DNA of 64,000 nucleotides from Siphonodentalium dalli (taxonomy: Eukaryota; Mollusca; Scaphopoda; Gadilida; Siphonodentaliidae), in contig CP136068.1 in assembly GCA_032622095.1 (NCBI GenBank), forward strand, positions 118,717,509 to 118,781,508, in the 5' to 3' direction. How positions within the stretch are numbered: the stretch's first letter is position 1; each line of letters starts with the position of its first letter. Positions 24,985 through 36,213 of the stretch are shown here, piece by piece. The translations under genes and the position numbers were made by a program. Under the pieces are notes generated by a model, which was given only the letters and a program-made list of their open reading frames with translations, was not told the origin of the DNA and did no database searches.

Positions 24985-25510
24985 CGTCCGTCCGTACAAA
25001 CATTTTGCATTATTGTTCAGCAACCGCTTTGCAGATTTAGCTGTGATTTGGTATGGTGATAGAGCAGCATGGGGGAACAGCTACATGCAGAGCGCCGGTT
25101 TCGTCCATCTATTTTCACCAGAGTTATGGCCCTTTTTTTACTTAGAAAATTCAATTTTGTCCGTCCGTACAAACATTTTGCATTATTGTTCAGCAAATGC
25201 TGGGCAGATTTAGCTGATATTTGGTATGGTGATAGAGCAGCATGGGGGAAACAGATACATGCATAGCGCGAATTCAATGTCCATCCATTTTCACCAGAGT
25301 TATGGCCCTTTTTTTACTTAGAAAATTCAATTTTGTCCGTCCGTACAAACATTTTGCATTATTGTTCAGCAACCGCTGGGCAGATTTAGCTGATATTTGG
25401 TATTGTGATAGAGCAGCATGGGGGAACAGCTACATGCATAGCGCGGGTTTCGTCCACCCATTTTCACCAGAGTTATGGCCCTTTTTTTACTTAGAAAATT
25501 AAATTTTTCT
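24985..25510. repeat. About 175-bp tandem repeat, three units, inserted in the LINE
   Basis: GTCCGTACAAACATTTTGCA recurs at about 24988, 25162 and 25338. Each unit continues through GCAGATTTAGCTGATATTTG, GTGATAGAGCAGCATGGGGG and ACCAGAGTTATGGCCC to a TTACTTAGAAAATT end. A shortened fourth end lies near 25595-25630. The block splits the endonuclease domain of the LINE. Further right, 25630-25760 holds imperfect TTTTTGGGTTTCCGG repeats. Confidence 0.85.
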
Positions 25511-27912
25511 CTTGTTTTTTTGGTTTCCAGATGATAGCGTGAGCTTTGGTTGTACGATTGCAAATTCCGTATTTTTGTCGATCAGATTTTTGCCAGAGTT
25601 ATGGCCCTTTTTTCAACTTAGAAAATTTGAATTTTCACTTGTTTTTGGGTTCCCGGATCGTTTGTTTTTTGGGTTTCTAGAAGTGATGATTGTTTTTGGG
25701 TTTCCGGAATTTCTAGAATTTATGATACCGTGAGCTTTGACAGTTCGATTGCAGGTGCCAACAACTTCACAGGTGAGGATGCATTGCATTTTAAAGTCTC
25801 CTGACTTTAGTCGTGGGTTTTTAGTCAACATTTCTGTACGAACTTCTTTTGGAATGGTCATATAGACCTCCTCGGATATCCGCAGTTTCGTCCATGCTTA
25901 ATCCGAATTGCTACAGTCGGGGGCAAATGCCAGGCGACAGTGTACCTCTTCTCTATAATTATTCCACATGTAACAGAAACGATTTTTGTAGAACTTAATC
26001 CTGGCAAACCAAATGCATGCATAATTGGCAGCATATATAGACCAAACACATCTCCGAGAGCAGATATTGATAGAATTATGAAAGAATTTGATAGCATTAT
26101 GGGTAGACTAAATCAAAGAAACTGTAAATCATATCTTATATGTGACTTCAATTGAATTCAATATAATCATGAAAAACGAGCAAATTACTCGATAACTTTT
26201 TCACACTAGGATTCACCCCTAGCATTAGGAAACCAACCAGGATAAAGGAACACTCTGCTACCTTAATTGGCAATATATGCACTAACAACTTGTCTAATAG
26301 TACATCAGACATTATCATTATAGACGTCTCGGATCATTTGGCGACATTTTATATTGAACGTTCAAATTTAAAACAAACTAGCAGTGAAAAATCCCTCGTG
26401 GAACCATTCAGAATTTTTAGTGAAAAAAATATTAACAAATTCAAAGATATATTGTCAAATTCAAGTTATGAAGATGCGTTAAACTGCGAGCAGCCAATGA
26501 AGCCTATGACAACTTTCTAGAAATATATATGTCCGCATACCAAACGGCTTTACCACTAAAATACCACAAACCACCAAATAAATATTTAAGGCACCAGACG
26601 TGGATGACAAAGGGACTTTTAAAATCTTCACTATAGAAAAATAAATTATACATTCGTAAATTAAAATATCCAACAAATGCTAATATAAATGCATACAAAG
26701 AGTACTGCCATGTATATAAGAGAATAATAAGAAACCGAAAAACAAACAATATTATTGTGGCATAATTAACAAAGCGAAATCTGACATAAAAGCGACCTGG
26801 ACAATTTTAAAAAGAGCGATGAATAAAACCAATGAAACCCATAGTCTTCCAATGACATTTATCGATGGTAAAATAAAGATAACACATAAAAAGCAAATAG
26901 CTGAACGATTCAACGAGTACTTCTAAAAATTGGAAAACAAACCAGTGAAACTGTTGATGAAGTAAACACACATTACACCGATTATCTGGTCAATATAGAG
27001 AATCGGATGATCTGGAAATAATTCCAACAGAACTGGAAATAATACTCACATGCTGCTCTTTTAAAGTTAAAGTAGTAAAGATGTACATGGTATGTCAAAT
27101 CGATTGATGAAATCATCTATTTATGAAACAGCCAGAGCTCTTAAGCACATTTCCAATATATTAAAGAAGGAGATTTTCCGAAGAAAATGAAAATATCGAA
27201 AGTAATACCGATCTTCAAGGGTGGACAAAAAGAAAAAAATCTTGAATTATCGGCCCATCAGCATATTACCGTGTTTTTCTAAAATACTCGAAAACGTTCT
27301 GCAAAAGCGAATTAGATTTAAATTCTTTAACGACCATGACCGTTTCTATAAACATATATATGGATTTAGGAAGGGGTACTCCACCATCCATCCAGTAATG
27401 CATCATTTAAAACATGTTGTTGAACAAAATGATAAAAAACCAAAGACTCAACACTAGCAATATTTATTCAATAAATCATGAAATCCTACTGAATAAGATG
27501 GAACACTGTGGCATTAGGGGAGCTGCTAATCATTGGTTTAGAGACTATCTATCAGAAAGGTGTCAATACACAGATTACAATGGAAACATTTCCAGTCGAT
27601 CCAAAGTTTCATGTGGTGTCCCTCAGGGATCCATACTCGGACCGACAATTTTTTTAATTTATGTCAATGATATGTCAGTATCCACATTTCTAAATGTATT
27701 ATCATTCGCAGATGATACAACCCTATACACATCAGGAAGTGATAGCAATTATGTTGAAACCGGGTGAACTTAGAATTAAAAAACATTCACGACTGGTGCT
27801 GTTTTAATAAGCTCTCCACAAATAAGAATAAAAGTAATTATATGCTAATTCATCCAGAAAATAATGATCATAAATGAGTTGAAGAGTTGAAACTATATAT
27901 AAAAACAGCTGA

Positions 27913-28390
27913 ATTAAAGGTACGGGAGGCCTTGGCGGTGGGTATGCTGTGAAACTATCTCCACCGGTCAAAAACCGCCACAAACAGAAAGAATATTAAA
28001 ATGTAGACAGACTTTGTCCGTATACAAATAAGAAATATCGCATAAACAGTATGGTATTGTCAGATGTTTGACCATTGTTATGTAAAGAAAAGCATAGAAA
28101 GTTACTTTCCTGGTGTTTGTTTATATTACGATGGTTTAGAGCGTTCTTTGTTGCTGAATTCCTTATATGGAACGAATAAAGAGCGTTTATATCATCTGTG
28201 TGTGATTAGCCAGTAACACTGTGCTGCCTTCTGTAACACAATCAGGCTCGTGCTTAGGTAAAATATAGTAGGTCTTTATGATAGCATGCTGTTTACGCGA
28301 TGGTCATGGTATATATGAACAAAACTGTATGCGTTTTAATGTTTTTCTGTTTACTGTGATTGAAACAAATATGAATATTTTCGACAACTA
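27913..28390. mobile_element. Unclassified insertion inside the LINE C-terminal region
   Basis: The reading frame is lost after 27900 and resumes near 28400. The intervening sequence begins around AATTAAAGGTACGGGAGGCC and contains a small inverted GGCGGTGGG...CCGCC motif and an AATAAAGAGCGTTTAT motif related to the AACGCTCTTTATT repeats at 20 and 39 kb. No clear terminal repeat or target duplication was resolved. Confidence 0.4.
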
Positions 28391-28845
28391 AGGCCAAGCA
28401 AGATATTGTTATTGCAAAAAAGAGCGATTAGGACAATAACCAATGCCAAATACATTAGTCACACTGAACCCTTTAAAAAAAATGAATATTCTGAAATTAT
28501 GTGACCTCTATACGTACCAAACATCAGTATACATGGATGACTGGTCTTATAATAAATAGACTGCCAGTAACCTTCACCAACTCATTTGGTGTCAAATTAG
28601 GAACCAACAGCAGATTGGCCACCGCAGGAAACATTAGACCTAAATCAACGCCAAGAACGATATCTTCGGACAATCTCCTAGAACATTCTTTTACGTATAT
28701 CTGGAACTCAGTTAATAAAATACAAAAAGCAAATAGGAGTCGAGGAAGCTACAAACAACTGATGCGTGTTAAATTGATCAACCAGTACTCAAGTAAAATA
28801 GAATGCAAAAACAAATACTGTCCTGATTGTACACATAAATCATAA

Positions 28846-29588
28846 ATATATATTGAATATTTAACATAGTCTAGTGGCTCCGTTCCGAAAATGCCATAAA
28901 TTGCCTCACAATTACCAGAGTTCGAATATGCAAAGCCTGTAAATCTCGTCCAATGCATGGCTGAGAATACTAACGGAATGTGACTGCGTCAATTATTAAA
29001 CACACACTACAGTTAGTATAATTATTAGCGGGTTAGGGTTTGTTCACACACTGGCGAATTTACCTGGCAATAGTTGGAAATTACATGACTAGATTATTCA
29101 CACACCTTCAAACGTTAAGCACCTCATTATTAAAGTACTTCAGTTACGTTGTTACATGTGATATCCCTCTGTGGTGAGTTGTCTGCTGAGCGGATTTCCT
29201 CCAGTGTGTGAGCAAAAACGTCTTATTAATTTCCCTTTATATATTCAGCCAAAATATACTCCAAAACTTGATATTGAGAAAACTGACCATTGCGTATCCA
29301 TGCATTTTACATATATTTGTTTATTCTAATCTAAGAATCTTATCTAAATTCAAATTTAAATATATAAAATTTAATCTGAAAATTAAATGAACCCACACGA
29401 ACAACTGTCCACGTTGTCATTTTTCGTAACAGTCTTCGATATTCGATGTTTCAACACCCGTGTTGACCTCTACTACCACCTCACATATTAATGACGACAA
29501 AATGTCATTTTAAAATTTCTTTAAAACTTTGCGACTTCTCTGTTCTCGTCAACTATATTTTCGAGATCCAACTACTCCTTTTTGATAT
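28846..29588. other. LINE 3' flank, no gene recognised
   Basis: Follows the stop of the plus-strand LINE. An ATAAATATATATTGAATATT stretch may be the end of that element. Nothing else is supported. Confidence 0.35.
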
Positions 29589-30103
29589 TCACCATATCAT
29601 CGATAGAAATGTCATATACACAATATCCGTGCAGATATGTGGCTGTTTGGATATGTCGAATACCACAAAGAGTGGAAGATCGTCAAAATATGTTTCATGC
29701 AATAATTCAGTTATAACATGCAAATTGTTTACATTAATATAGTTTCCATTCCGCCGAATGTCAGTGTCGTTAAATGTTTCGGAACTTAGTTTAATTATCA
29801 CATCTTTTGTCAGCTTGACAAAGTTATTGACCATAAATCAAATCAATTCATTGGTCATAATAGAACTATGACACATGCACCCGCTTTCACGTTGAATTTA
29901 TCATCTTTATCCTGGCTCCTGGAGAAATTACCCCCACTTTCAAACCGTTTATTTTCACATGATGAAAACAAATGTTGTGGTCACCTCCTTTGAGCCTGAC
30001 GTTCATTTCGTGTTTACATACTTCGTAGCTCGACATTATGCCGGCAAATCGATGACTGTCAGTAATCCGCCTTCTTGTTTGCACGAAAATTGGGAACTTC
30101 AAG
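29589..30103 (-). CDS. Unassigned coding-like segment
   Basis: Two minus-strand frames look protein-like rather than random. The first follows a good acceptor (TTTTATTTCAG, cut at 30104/30103) and reads LKFPIFVQTRRRITDSHRF, then CKHEMNVRLKGGDHNI, with a possible donor GG|GTAATT near 29940 and a stop at 29887. The second, 29834-29589, starts at an ATG (MVNNFVKLTKDVIIKL) and contains ELLHETYFDDLPLFVVF. The frames differ, so either an intron or a frameshift separates them. I do not recognise a family. It could be an antisense host gene within the STING intron or decayed element coding sequence. Confidence 0.2.
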
Positions 30104-30149
30104 CTGAAATAAAAATTATCTTGTTATTAACTTCTTCGCTGCTATGACG

Positions 30150-30512
30150 TCCGTAACTATTACGGATGAAAAGTTCACGTCGTGGGCTATATGGTCCTTA
30201 GGTACTACGGACATACTTCGACACACTAGCAGTAGACCATTAATATTAACTGGACCTCAGAGATTGGTGCATCGGAATAACTGTATTTCGAAGTTTCAAT
30301 CAGTGTATGATGTTCAAAGATTGTGAACGATAACAGCCTTTCAACTGAGTCAGTTTTATGGTTCTTATGATATTCCTGTTATATTTTTCCACTGGAAAAT
30401 GACAATAACGTCAACAGCCCAGAACACGACGTCATAACGTCATTCATCAGCCAAGAGGTTAACAATAATAATAGCATGTCTATATATATTAAGGGACGCG
30501 TCAGCATAACAT
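30150..30512. other. No gene recognised
   Basis: No supported feature other than the left edge of the foldback element that starts at 30513. ORFs here start from TTG or have no motif. Confidence 0.35.
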
Positions 30513-30749
30513 GAACAATAAGTAACAAACTTTGCCGAAGCTTTCGGTCGTCACGGCCTATATCAACGGTATAACACAGTTGCGGTCTACATAATTAGAG
30601 GCTTTAGTCATCACTATTTGGTGATACGTCGAGTGAGGAGCTGAACATTAATGACTTGAGCCTCTGAGTATGTAGACCACAACTGTGTTATACCGTTGAT
30701 AAAGGCCTTGACGACCAAAAGCTTTGGCAAAGTTTGTTACTTATTGTTC
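30513..30749. mobile_element. Foldback MITE with about 90-bp inverted arms
   Basis: The left arm begins GAACAATAAGTAACAAACTT and the right arm ends with its reverse complement at 30749. Pairing extends with few mismatches through CTTTGGTCGTCAAGGCC-like, ATCAACGGTATAACACAGTT and GTCTACATA motifs. The loop is about 60 bases. Non-coding. No clear target-site duplication was found. Confidence 0.85.
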
Positions 30750-30926
30750 CTGCCATCTTGTTATTAAGAAGCAGCAAAATTAAACAAGTACTGCATCTTC
30801 TGTCTTCTGCATAGTTGATATAGTTTACTAACCTCTAGATGGGTCATTTTTCTTCTAAATTTGTATCTATTGTAATTATTTATCTGAATGTCCATAGAGG
30901 GAAAAATAAATACTGTTTAAACTAGA

Positions 30927-32169
30927 TGGGTCATTTCACAATCAAGAAGAGCACTTTTTCTCACCGACCACAATTTATTTTTTTCGAAATTATTTGTTCA
31001 TATTCAAATTTTCATTCTCATAAGTCATTGTTGATGAAAAATATGCCATATTACCCTCCCTAGAATCAAATTCTGTATTTTATGGCATGCAAATGGTTGA
31101 GTAGGGGGCGATTTACTGAACCCATGGCAATATATTAAGCATTGTACACACTGACTGTCAGTAGCTGATGCAAAGTTGGAAAATAGTCATTTCATTGCAA
31201 TATCAGCCATCCATCAATTGTTCTTAAATAAATTTTGTCACCAATTAAACGAAATTACCCAATTTCCAAACAGTAGCGCCCAATGTCAAAAATTTCCGAG
31301 TTTCTTTGATGGATTTTGTCTTCTACAAGTCAACTGGAGCACATACAGTAAAATTGTACTTGATTTCCTTCAATATTCTTGCAATCGTCTATTTTTAACC
31401 CAATTATATGCACGTGTTTTGGAGTGGACATTTTATATTTTCTTAGAATTTAAGTGGCTATGGAGCTCCATGATCATTGATGGTGAGTACACATATAGTG
31501 AATGTGTGAATAGCCCCACTACCTGGATGTAGAGGCAGTAAACGTATAGATTTTCTTATTAAATTTCATGATGCAAAGCACGTTTCAGAGTGTGTTTCGG
31601 AGTGGACATTTTGTTTGACATATCAGTTCCGCAGACTAAAACATACAATGGGAAAGATCTGAATTATTGTGTCATATTTATCAACAAGAATGGTTACTCT
31701 TTGCTATATTAAGACCATGAACAGTATATATCATTCACAACTGAACCCCATTTCAAAGTGGACATCATAAAAATCTAATTTTGGACATTAATTGTCTGTA
31801 CAATCAAACAAGTGTTACTCGATTATTATTTGGTTATTTTTAACACCATGTTCTGCATTTGAATCAGTTGGTGATTTCTAGTCTGGAAAGTAACATAATA
31901 TTTTTATATTCACAGTGCATAATTTATTTATCTCATATGTGAGTTCTGCATTGCAAATTTTGAGAAAGCAATTTTACTGGATTTTGGTATTTGACAGGGC
32001 AAAAGACATCCATGTTCTATTTATTATCGATAAAATGACCATTTCAAATGTTCAGCTAAATGTATACATCGGAAAGACGACAGTAGCTGTCCTATACATC
32101 TACAGTATGGCAACAACCTTCATTAGAGTGAGAAAACTGAAATGCTCAACCTGATTGTGAAATGACCCA
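30927..32169. mobile_element. 1.24-kb non-autonomous DNA transposon with 18-bp TIRs
   Basis: TGGGTCATTTCACAATCA at 30927-30944 is the exact reverse complement of 32152-32169. TA dinucleotides lie outside both ends (30923-30924 and 32172-32173), allowing a Tc1/mariner-type TA target with slightly longer termini. The interior holds several GGAGTGGACATTTT-type motifs (about 31420, 31600, 31755) but no transposase. An isolated CTAGATGGGTCATTTTTC at about 30835 is probably a second terminus of the same family. Confidence 0.75.
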
Positions 32170-32173
32170 GATA

Positions 32174-32399
32174 TCCATGTAAGTCGGAACAGTCGTGGAC
32201 CAGTACCGGACCGGTTTTTTGCGGCCGGTCCGCATCACTATTATACACGTATGTAGATATATGTATACAGTATATATATTATATTTATACAAGTATTATA
32301 TAAATGTTATTGTGTTTGGACGTGAAATTCTAATGAAAATACTATATTTATTCGTACCTATGTAAATAGAGTTTATATGTTTCCATGCATGTTCCACAT
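32174..32399. other. GC-rich inverted motif and AT-rich spacer
   Basis: ACCGGACCGG..GCGGCCGGTCCGC at about 32197-32231 forms a small stem. It resembles terminal motifs of some hAT elements, but no partner end was found. A short hairpin around CACATTAATGTGTGGCTTTT lies near 32394-32420. Confidence 0.3.
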
Positions 32400-33400
32400 T
32401 AATGTGTGGCTTTTCACATTAAACTCATTTATTTGTTCATCTGATAACTTTTTTCAAATAGTATTTTCGCCATTTTTATCTCCATATTTGTGTTATCTCT
32501 ACAGTTCTTGTAATGTACACACTCCTGATGTGAGCGTGATTTCCTGTATTTAGCTCTTCTTTTTCCATTGTTTTTCCAATATTTTGTTGCTCGTATCAAT
32601 TTCTCATTTAGTTTTTTCTGTCTTGACTTTTGGAATATGTTTATCCATTGTTTTGCAAAGAACGTTGTAAAAAAGTTTCCATGTCTGATCAAAATCTAGT
32701 TCCAAAAGATTTCCCCAGTCATGTTATATAAGTTCTTTTGAGTGTTCTCGAAGTCTCCTTTATGTAATCGATATCGCAGTTTTCTTTTTCTTGTACGCTT
32801 CTAATTAACTTGAGGCTGAATTTTATTCTGATCGCTTGTCCCTATATAGAGGATGTTCATGCTCAATACTATACTCAGAATCAGGGTTGTTCATTATAAT
32901 TGAGTACAAAATGTTAGCGACTTTGTCCGGTCTGTGCCTAGTAGGATTGTTTACTAATTGATATAGCATCTTCGTTTCCAAGCAAACATGGAAAGCGACA
33001 GTAGAATCATTGGATGATATGCCTGTATCCCACGATATATTGGTGAAATTAAAGTCTCCGAGAATGAAAATTGCTTTCCTGTTCCCCACCCCCTTTTGTT
33101 TTAGCTGTTAATCAATTTGATGAGGTTTCCATCATTTTCTGTGTCTGAATTTGGACTTCTTTATACACATCCAACAATTATTTCATTGTGTTCTTCAGTT
33201 TCCATTCGCACCACACTGATTCCACAAACTGCGTGTGGTATCCACATTATTGCATTTTTGAGCCCGTATATATTTGGGAAATATATATCAGAATACACAC
33301 CCCCACTAGGATTTTTATCGACGAACAGGTCACAGCCATTTATTTCAAATTCACTGTTTTACACAGGAGTTTTGTCGTTTTTCGGTGCGTTTCCGTAACA
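32400..33400 (-). pseudogene. LINE endonuclease fragment
   Basis: The minus-strand frames give FILGDFNFTNISWDTGIS and LVNNPTRHRPDKVANIL followed by NNPDSEYSIEHEHPLY (33089-32823), the hallmark order of an apurinic-type endonuclease domain (GDFN then a late serine-aspartate-histidine region, here altered). Upstream, YRSPNSDTEND-like sequence lies near 33140. Downstream, a linker with IRATKYWKNNGKRRAKYRK runs to about 32430. No reverse transcriptase follows. The fragment ends about 45 bases before the STING terminal exon and is antisense to it. Confidence 0.75.
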
Positions 33401-33444
33401 CATGTTACAGGCATGCATTACAATTTAACCAATATTTATTTCAG

Positions 33445-33536
33445 ATACGGAATATCTATCAGCAGCTATTCTAAGGGAACTGAAGAAAGAATTCCCAGAA
33501 TACCAGGCAGATGATCAGATGATGGACTGCCACTAG
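33445..33536 (+). CDS. STING-like terminal exon and stop
   Basis: After a TTTATTTCAG acceptor, the phase-1 join with the exon at 999-1185 gives Asp, then TEYLSAAILRELKKEFPEYQ and nine more residues before TAG at 33534-33536. It aligns with the last helix of the human ligand-binding domain (SLSQEVLRHLRQEEKEE region). The human protein then has a tail of about 40 residues with the PLPLRT TBK1-binding and pLxIS IRF3-binding motifs; here the protein ends, as in most invertebrate STING proteins. That predicts signalling by NF-kB or autophagy-type outputs rather than the vertebrate TBK1-IRF3 route, which is inference. The match of phase and protein register is the main argument that the two exons are consecutive. 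Confidence 0.8.
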
Positions 33537-34417
33537 ACAGGCTGTTCAGCACGTAATATGACATAATAAGTTCTCAAGGGCACCCAAGGCCTTCGAAGTG
33601 GGTACATGCGACTTAACATAAGAGTCTGTAAAATAATCGTTATCAAGAAAAACATGAAACAATAGATGTATTTTGTTACTATTTTCAGTATCAATGTTGC
33701 TCTGATAATGTTATGTCTTGTTTTGGAACCATTGTCATATGAACATCAACTTTTACAGTAGATTTACATTTTAGCTATGTTTACTGCACAGAGTACAATT
33801 TTTTTTAAACAAGACGATTAAATCATGAAAGTGAACATAAGAAGAAAAAGTCAACGATTGAAAATGTTCTGCAAAACATAGATTTTCAACTGGATATTAG
33901 ATTCACAGTTGCTTTGGTGACATTTAATGACAAAACGGTAACAGTTGATGTTCACATAACAATGGATTTAACATGCGAAATCACGTTTTTTGGGTAATTA
34001 TGTATTGAATATCAGAAGTTGTTTTGAAGTTCTTCTTGATAAGTATTATTTTACAGCGTTTTATGATCTTTCATATTTACCGACTGTGAAGACCGTGAGT
34101 CAATTCGCTTAGTATTCGAAGACTAATAGAGGTCATGTGGAGATTAATGGCCATGTTCCTAACATTCGAATATTAGCTGAATAACGGATTTAAAAATATT
34201 CAGTTGCAGGCCATTTGGTAGAGTCAGTGATCGGCTTACAAAAAGACAATTCTCTGCAGTTTGATACTTAAAAACTAGATGGGCAATAGATTGCTCGGAA
34301 TTTGTTGGTTATTATTTTTGCGCATGTATTTTATGTGTTTTGTTTAGTTTGGATGTTCTCATTGACCTAATATTTTGAATTGTTTTCAATTTGGCAAAGT
34401 TGACGGAGATCGACTGC
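33537..34417 (+). other. Putative STING 3' UTR and flank
   Basis: Non-coding sequence after the STING stop. ATTAAA at about 33827 is the nearest plausible polyadenylation signal, and no AATAAA was noticed closer. The end of the transcript is not determinable from sequence alone. Confidence 0.35.
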
Positions 34418-36085
34418 TACCTCATTTCTGGGGACATGGGCTCTGCGACCTTTTACTCTGTTAAATAGTGGCAGAGTTTTGATGTGGCCAATTTTTCCAC
34501 ACTCCAATCCTTGAAATGGTGTGCCTGTCATTTGCAACTTCAATCTGATCCTAGTTCTCCCATAACATTTGAGGCCTCAGTAGAATTAAGGTGAATTTGG
34601 TAATGCTAATCTGCCATGCAGGATAGTGTCACAAAATATACCCCCTGGTGACCTCATTCTGCAAATGACAGACACAATATTTCAAGGTTTGCCACACTCG
34701 CAGAGATATTAGTTTCTCACAACTGAATATTTTAAAGAATCGTTGCCACTGTTTTGTCATTTATATTTTCTTTCCCTATATTATATTTTCTCTCTCGCTA
34801 TGTTATTTTATTTTAACCCTTTCATGATGGGAGCGGTGCTGGTGTAGCATTAAAGATCCTGTGCCAGTGTATTCTCTTATATATGCGAGTCTCACGTAGA
34901 GAACATATGAGGTAATCAGGTCAGGCACAACTGGATATTCAGCGTAATAAGCTGAACTTTACTATGGGGAATGGATGAACGCTGTGTTCCGCTCATTTCC
35001 ACATTCAAGTTCTAAATCGAGTCAGGTTTGCAGTCGCATGCAATTTGACTGCCAACTACGTTGTTGCAGGGACTGCAAATCATTGTGTACTATTTTAATT
35101 TTAATTATTTTAACAATTAATTTTACGATTGTCGCAGATTTGACCACTTTCTGTGTCTTTTTGGATAAAAAGACACCAAACTCCTCAAACATTTCTCTTG
35201 CCAACTCTTCGTGGTAACTCATTTCCTTAAAATGCATAAGCTTTAATCTGATTGGATGCAGAGGTTGCTGCAAAAATAGGATTTTTAATCGAGATCAATT
35301 AAAGTTTCAGAGAACTACGAGAGGCCGTATGCGTCACTATTCAGTGATGATCTTCATCTCACATAGATTGTTTTTTAAATCTTTATATTCAGTTACCCAC
35401 AGATATTAACATGTATTTAATCATTACCGTAGGTGTCTGGAAACAAACTGGCTTTCTTTTATAATTTATCTTTTAAGCTTTACAGTTAGATGAGAACTTC
35501 GTATAAACCTCATCATAACAAAGTAACTTTGGTCCAAGGGAAATATGATACATCTTCCGCTCAAAACGCTAATCATTATTTTAATCATAGTGCTATTTTC
35601 TTGTTGTGTTTTCTTAGATAAATTGTGTGTATTGTTGAATTGCTCTCTCCATTTCAAATTCCATATGGAGCTGAGTTCATAGGGGTGTGTACACCTTCTG
35701 GCAATTTTTCTGGTAATTCGTTGCAGATGGCTGGTGTGTGCTGGGACACACATGGCATACTGCTTATAAAATGAATGCACATGTCCAACAGTATACTGCT
35801 TAGTCCCCAACTGGTATGGGAGACCTTGGATGAGTTTTCCAGTTGAAGTTGGTGATGTTCACCCATTAGTGACCTCGATTGTGCATTTTATCTTCTGCGA
35901 ATTCAGGGGTATACCAACTGAATAGAAGGGGGAAGTAACTAAAACAATGTTAATTTAAGATTCTATATGCTTCCCAGAATATGAGGCCTAAGCAGAATGA
36001 GGTACCCAGATGGCGAACTTTGAGATGGTAGCCCGCTGGGACCTTATTCTGCAAATGTTAGACACATTATATCCAGCCTTGTGTT
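34418..36085. repeat. Paired dispersed repeat fragments
   Basis: 34418-34456 resembles 886-925 (ACATGGG..CTGCGACCTTTTA). 34555-34690 and 35970-36080 share GAGGCCT..GCAGAATNA, GGTGACCTCATTCTGCAAAT and ..AGACACA.TAT. A half copy of the hairpin family lies at 34862-34915 (GTGTATTCTCTTATATATGC), preceded by AGCATTAAAGATCCTGTGCC. Minus-strand ORFs at 35022-35273 and 35466-35866 carry no motif I recognise. Confidence 0.5.
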
Positions 36086-36093
36086 TTATTGGT

Positions 36094-36149
36094 ATATAAT
36101 ACTGACTCAGTTATTTAGCATCATATGGGCCTCAAAACAGGTATCTTAA

Positions 36150-36213
<64 letters not shown>

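Larger units (their letters stand above)
24480..28845 (+). pseudogene. Jockey/CR1-type LINE ORF2, interrupted twice
   Basis: Plus-strand remnant of an endonuclease plus reverse transcriptase protein. Endonuclease pieces are LTCRSLNANWDSL and FDIIALSEVFK (24690-24800), then after an interruption ACIIGSIYRPNTSP and YLICDFN (about 26000-26155) and DVSDHLATFYIE (about 26320). RT pieces are LNYRPISILPCFSKILENVL (about 27245), YGFRKGYSTIHPV (about 27360), INHEILLNKMEHCGIRGAAN, VSCGVPQGSILGPTIFLIYV and the FADDTTLY catalytic box (about 27705). The C-terminus resumes near 28400 (LQKRAIRTITNAKYISH) and ends SKIECKNKYCPDC before the stop at 28845. The FxDLSKAFDT block carrying the first catalytic Asp is missing between 27455 and 27475. 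Insertions occupy about 24930-25865 and 27913-28390. It is related to the LINE at 42687-45000. Confidence 0.85.
1186..33444 (+). other. Putative 32-kb STING intron packed with mobile elements
   Basis: The interval runs from the GTAAG donor at 1186 to a TTTATTTCAG acceptor ending at 33444. It contains the gag remnant, two LINE ORF2 remnants, an endonuclease fragment, ORF1 remnants, MITEs and tandem repeats listed separately. No further STING-like exon was seen, and the flanking phases fit each other directly, so an uninterrupted intron is the simplest reading. An unrecognised exon or an assembly error cannot be excluded. Confidence 0.6.

Noticed and set aside
31176-31532. 118-codon ORF within the 18-bp-TIR element as a transposase
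   Set aside because: No DDE/D-type spacing, no helix-turn-helix, low-complexity aromatic composition, and it starts from TTG. Judged non-coding.
32197-32231. GC-rich inverted motif as a hAT terminus
   Set aside because: No matching end or 8-bp duplication could be found.
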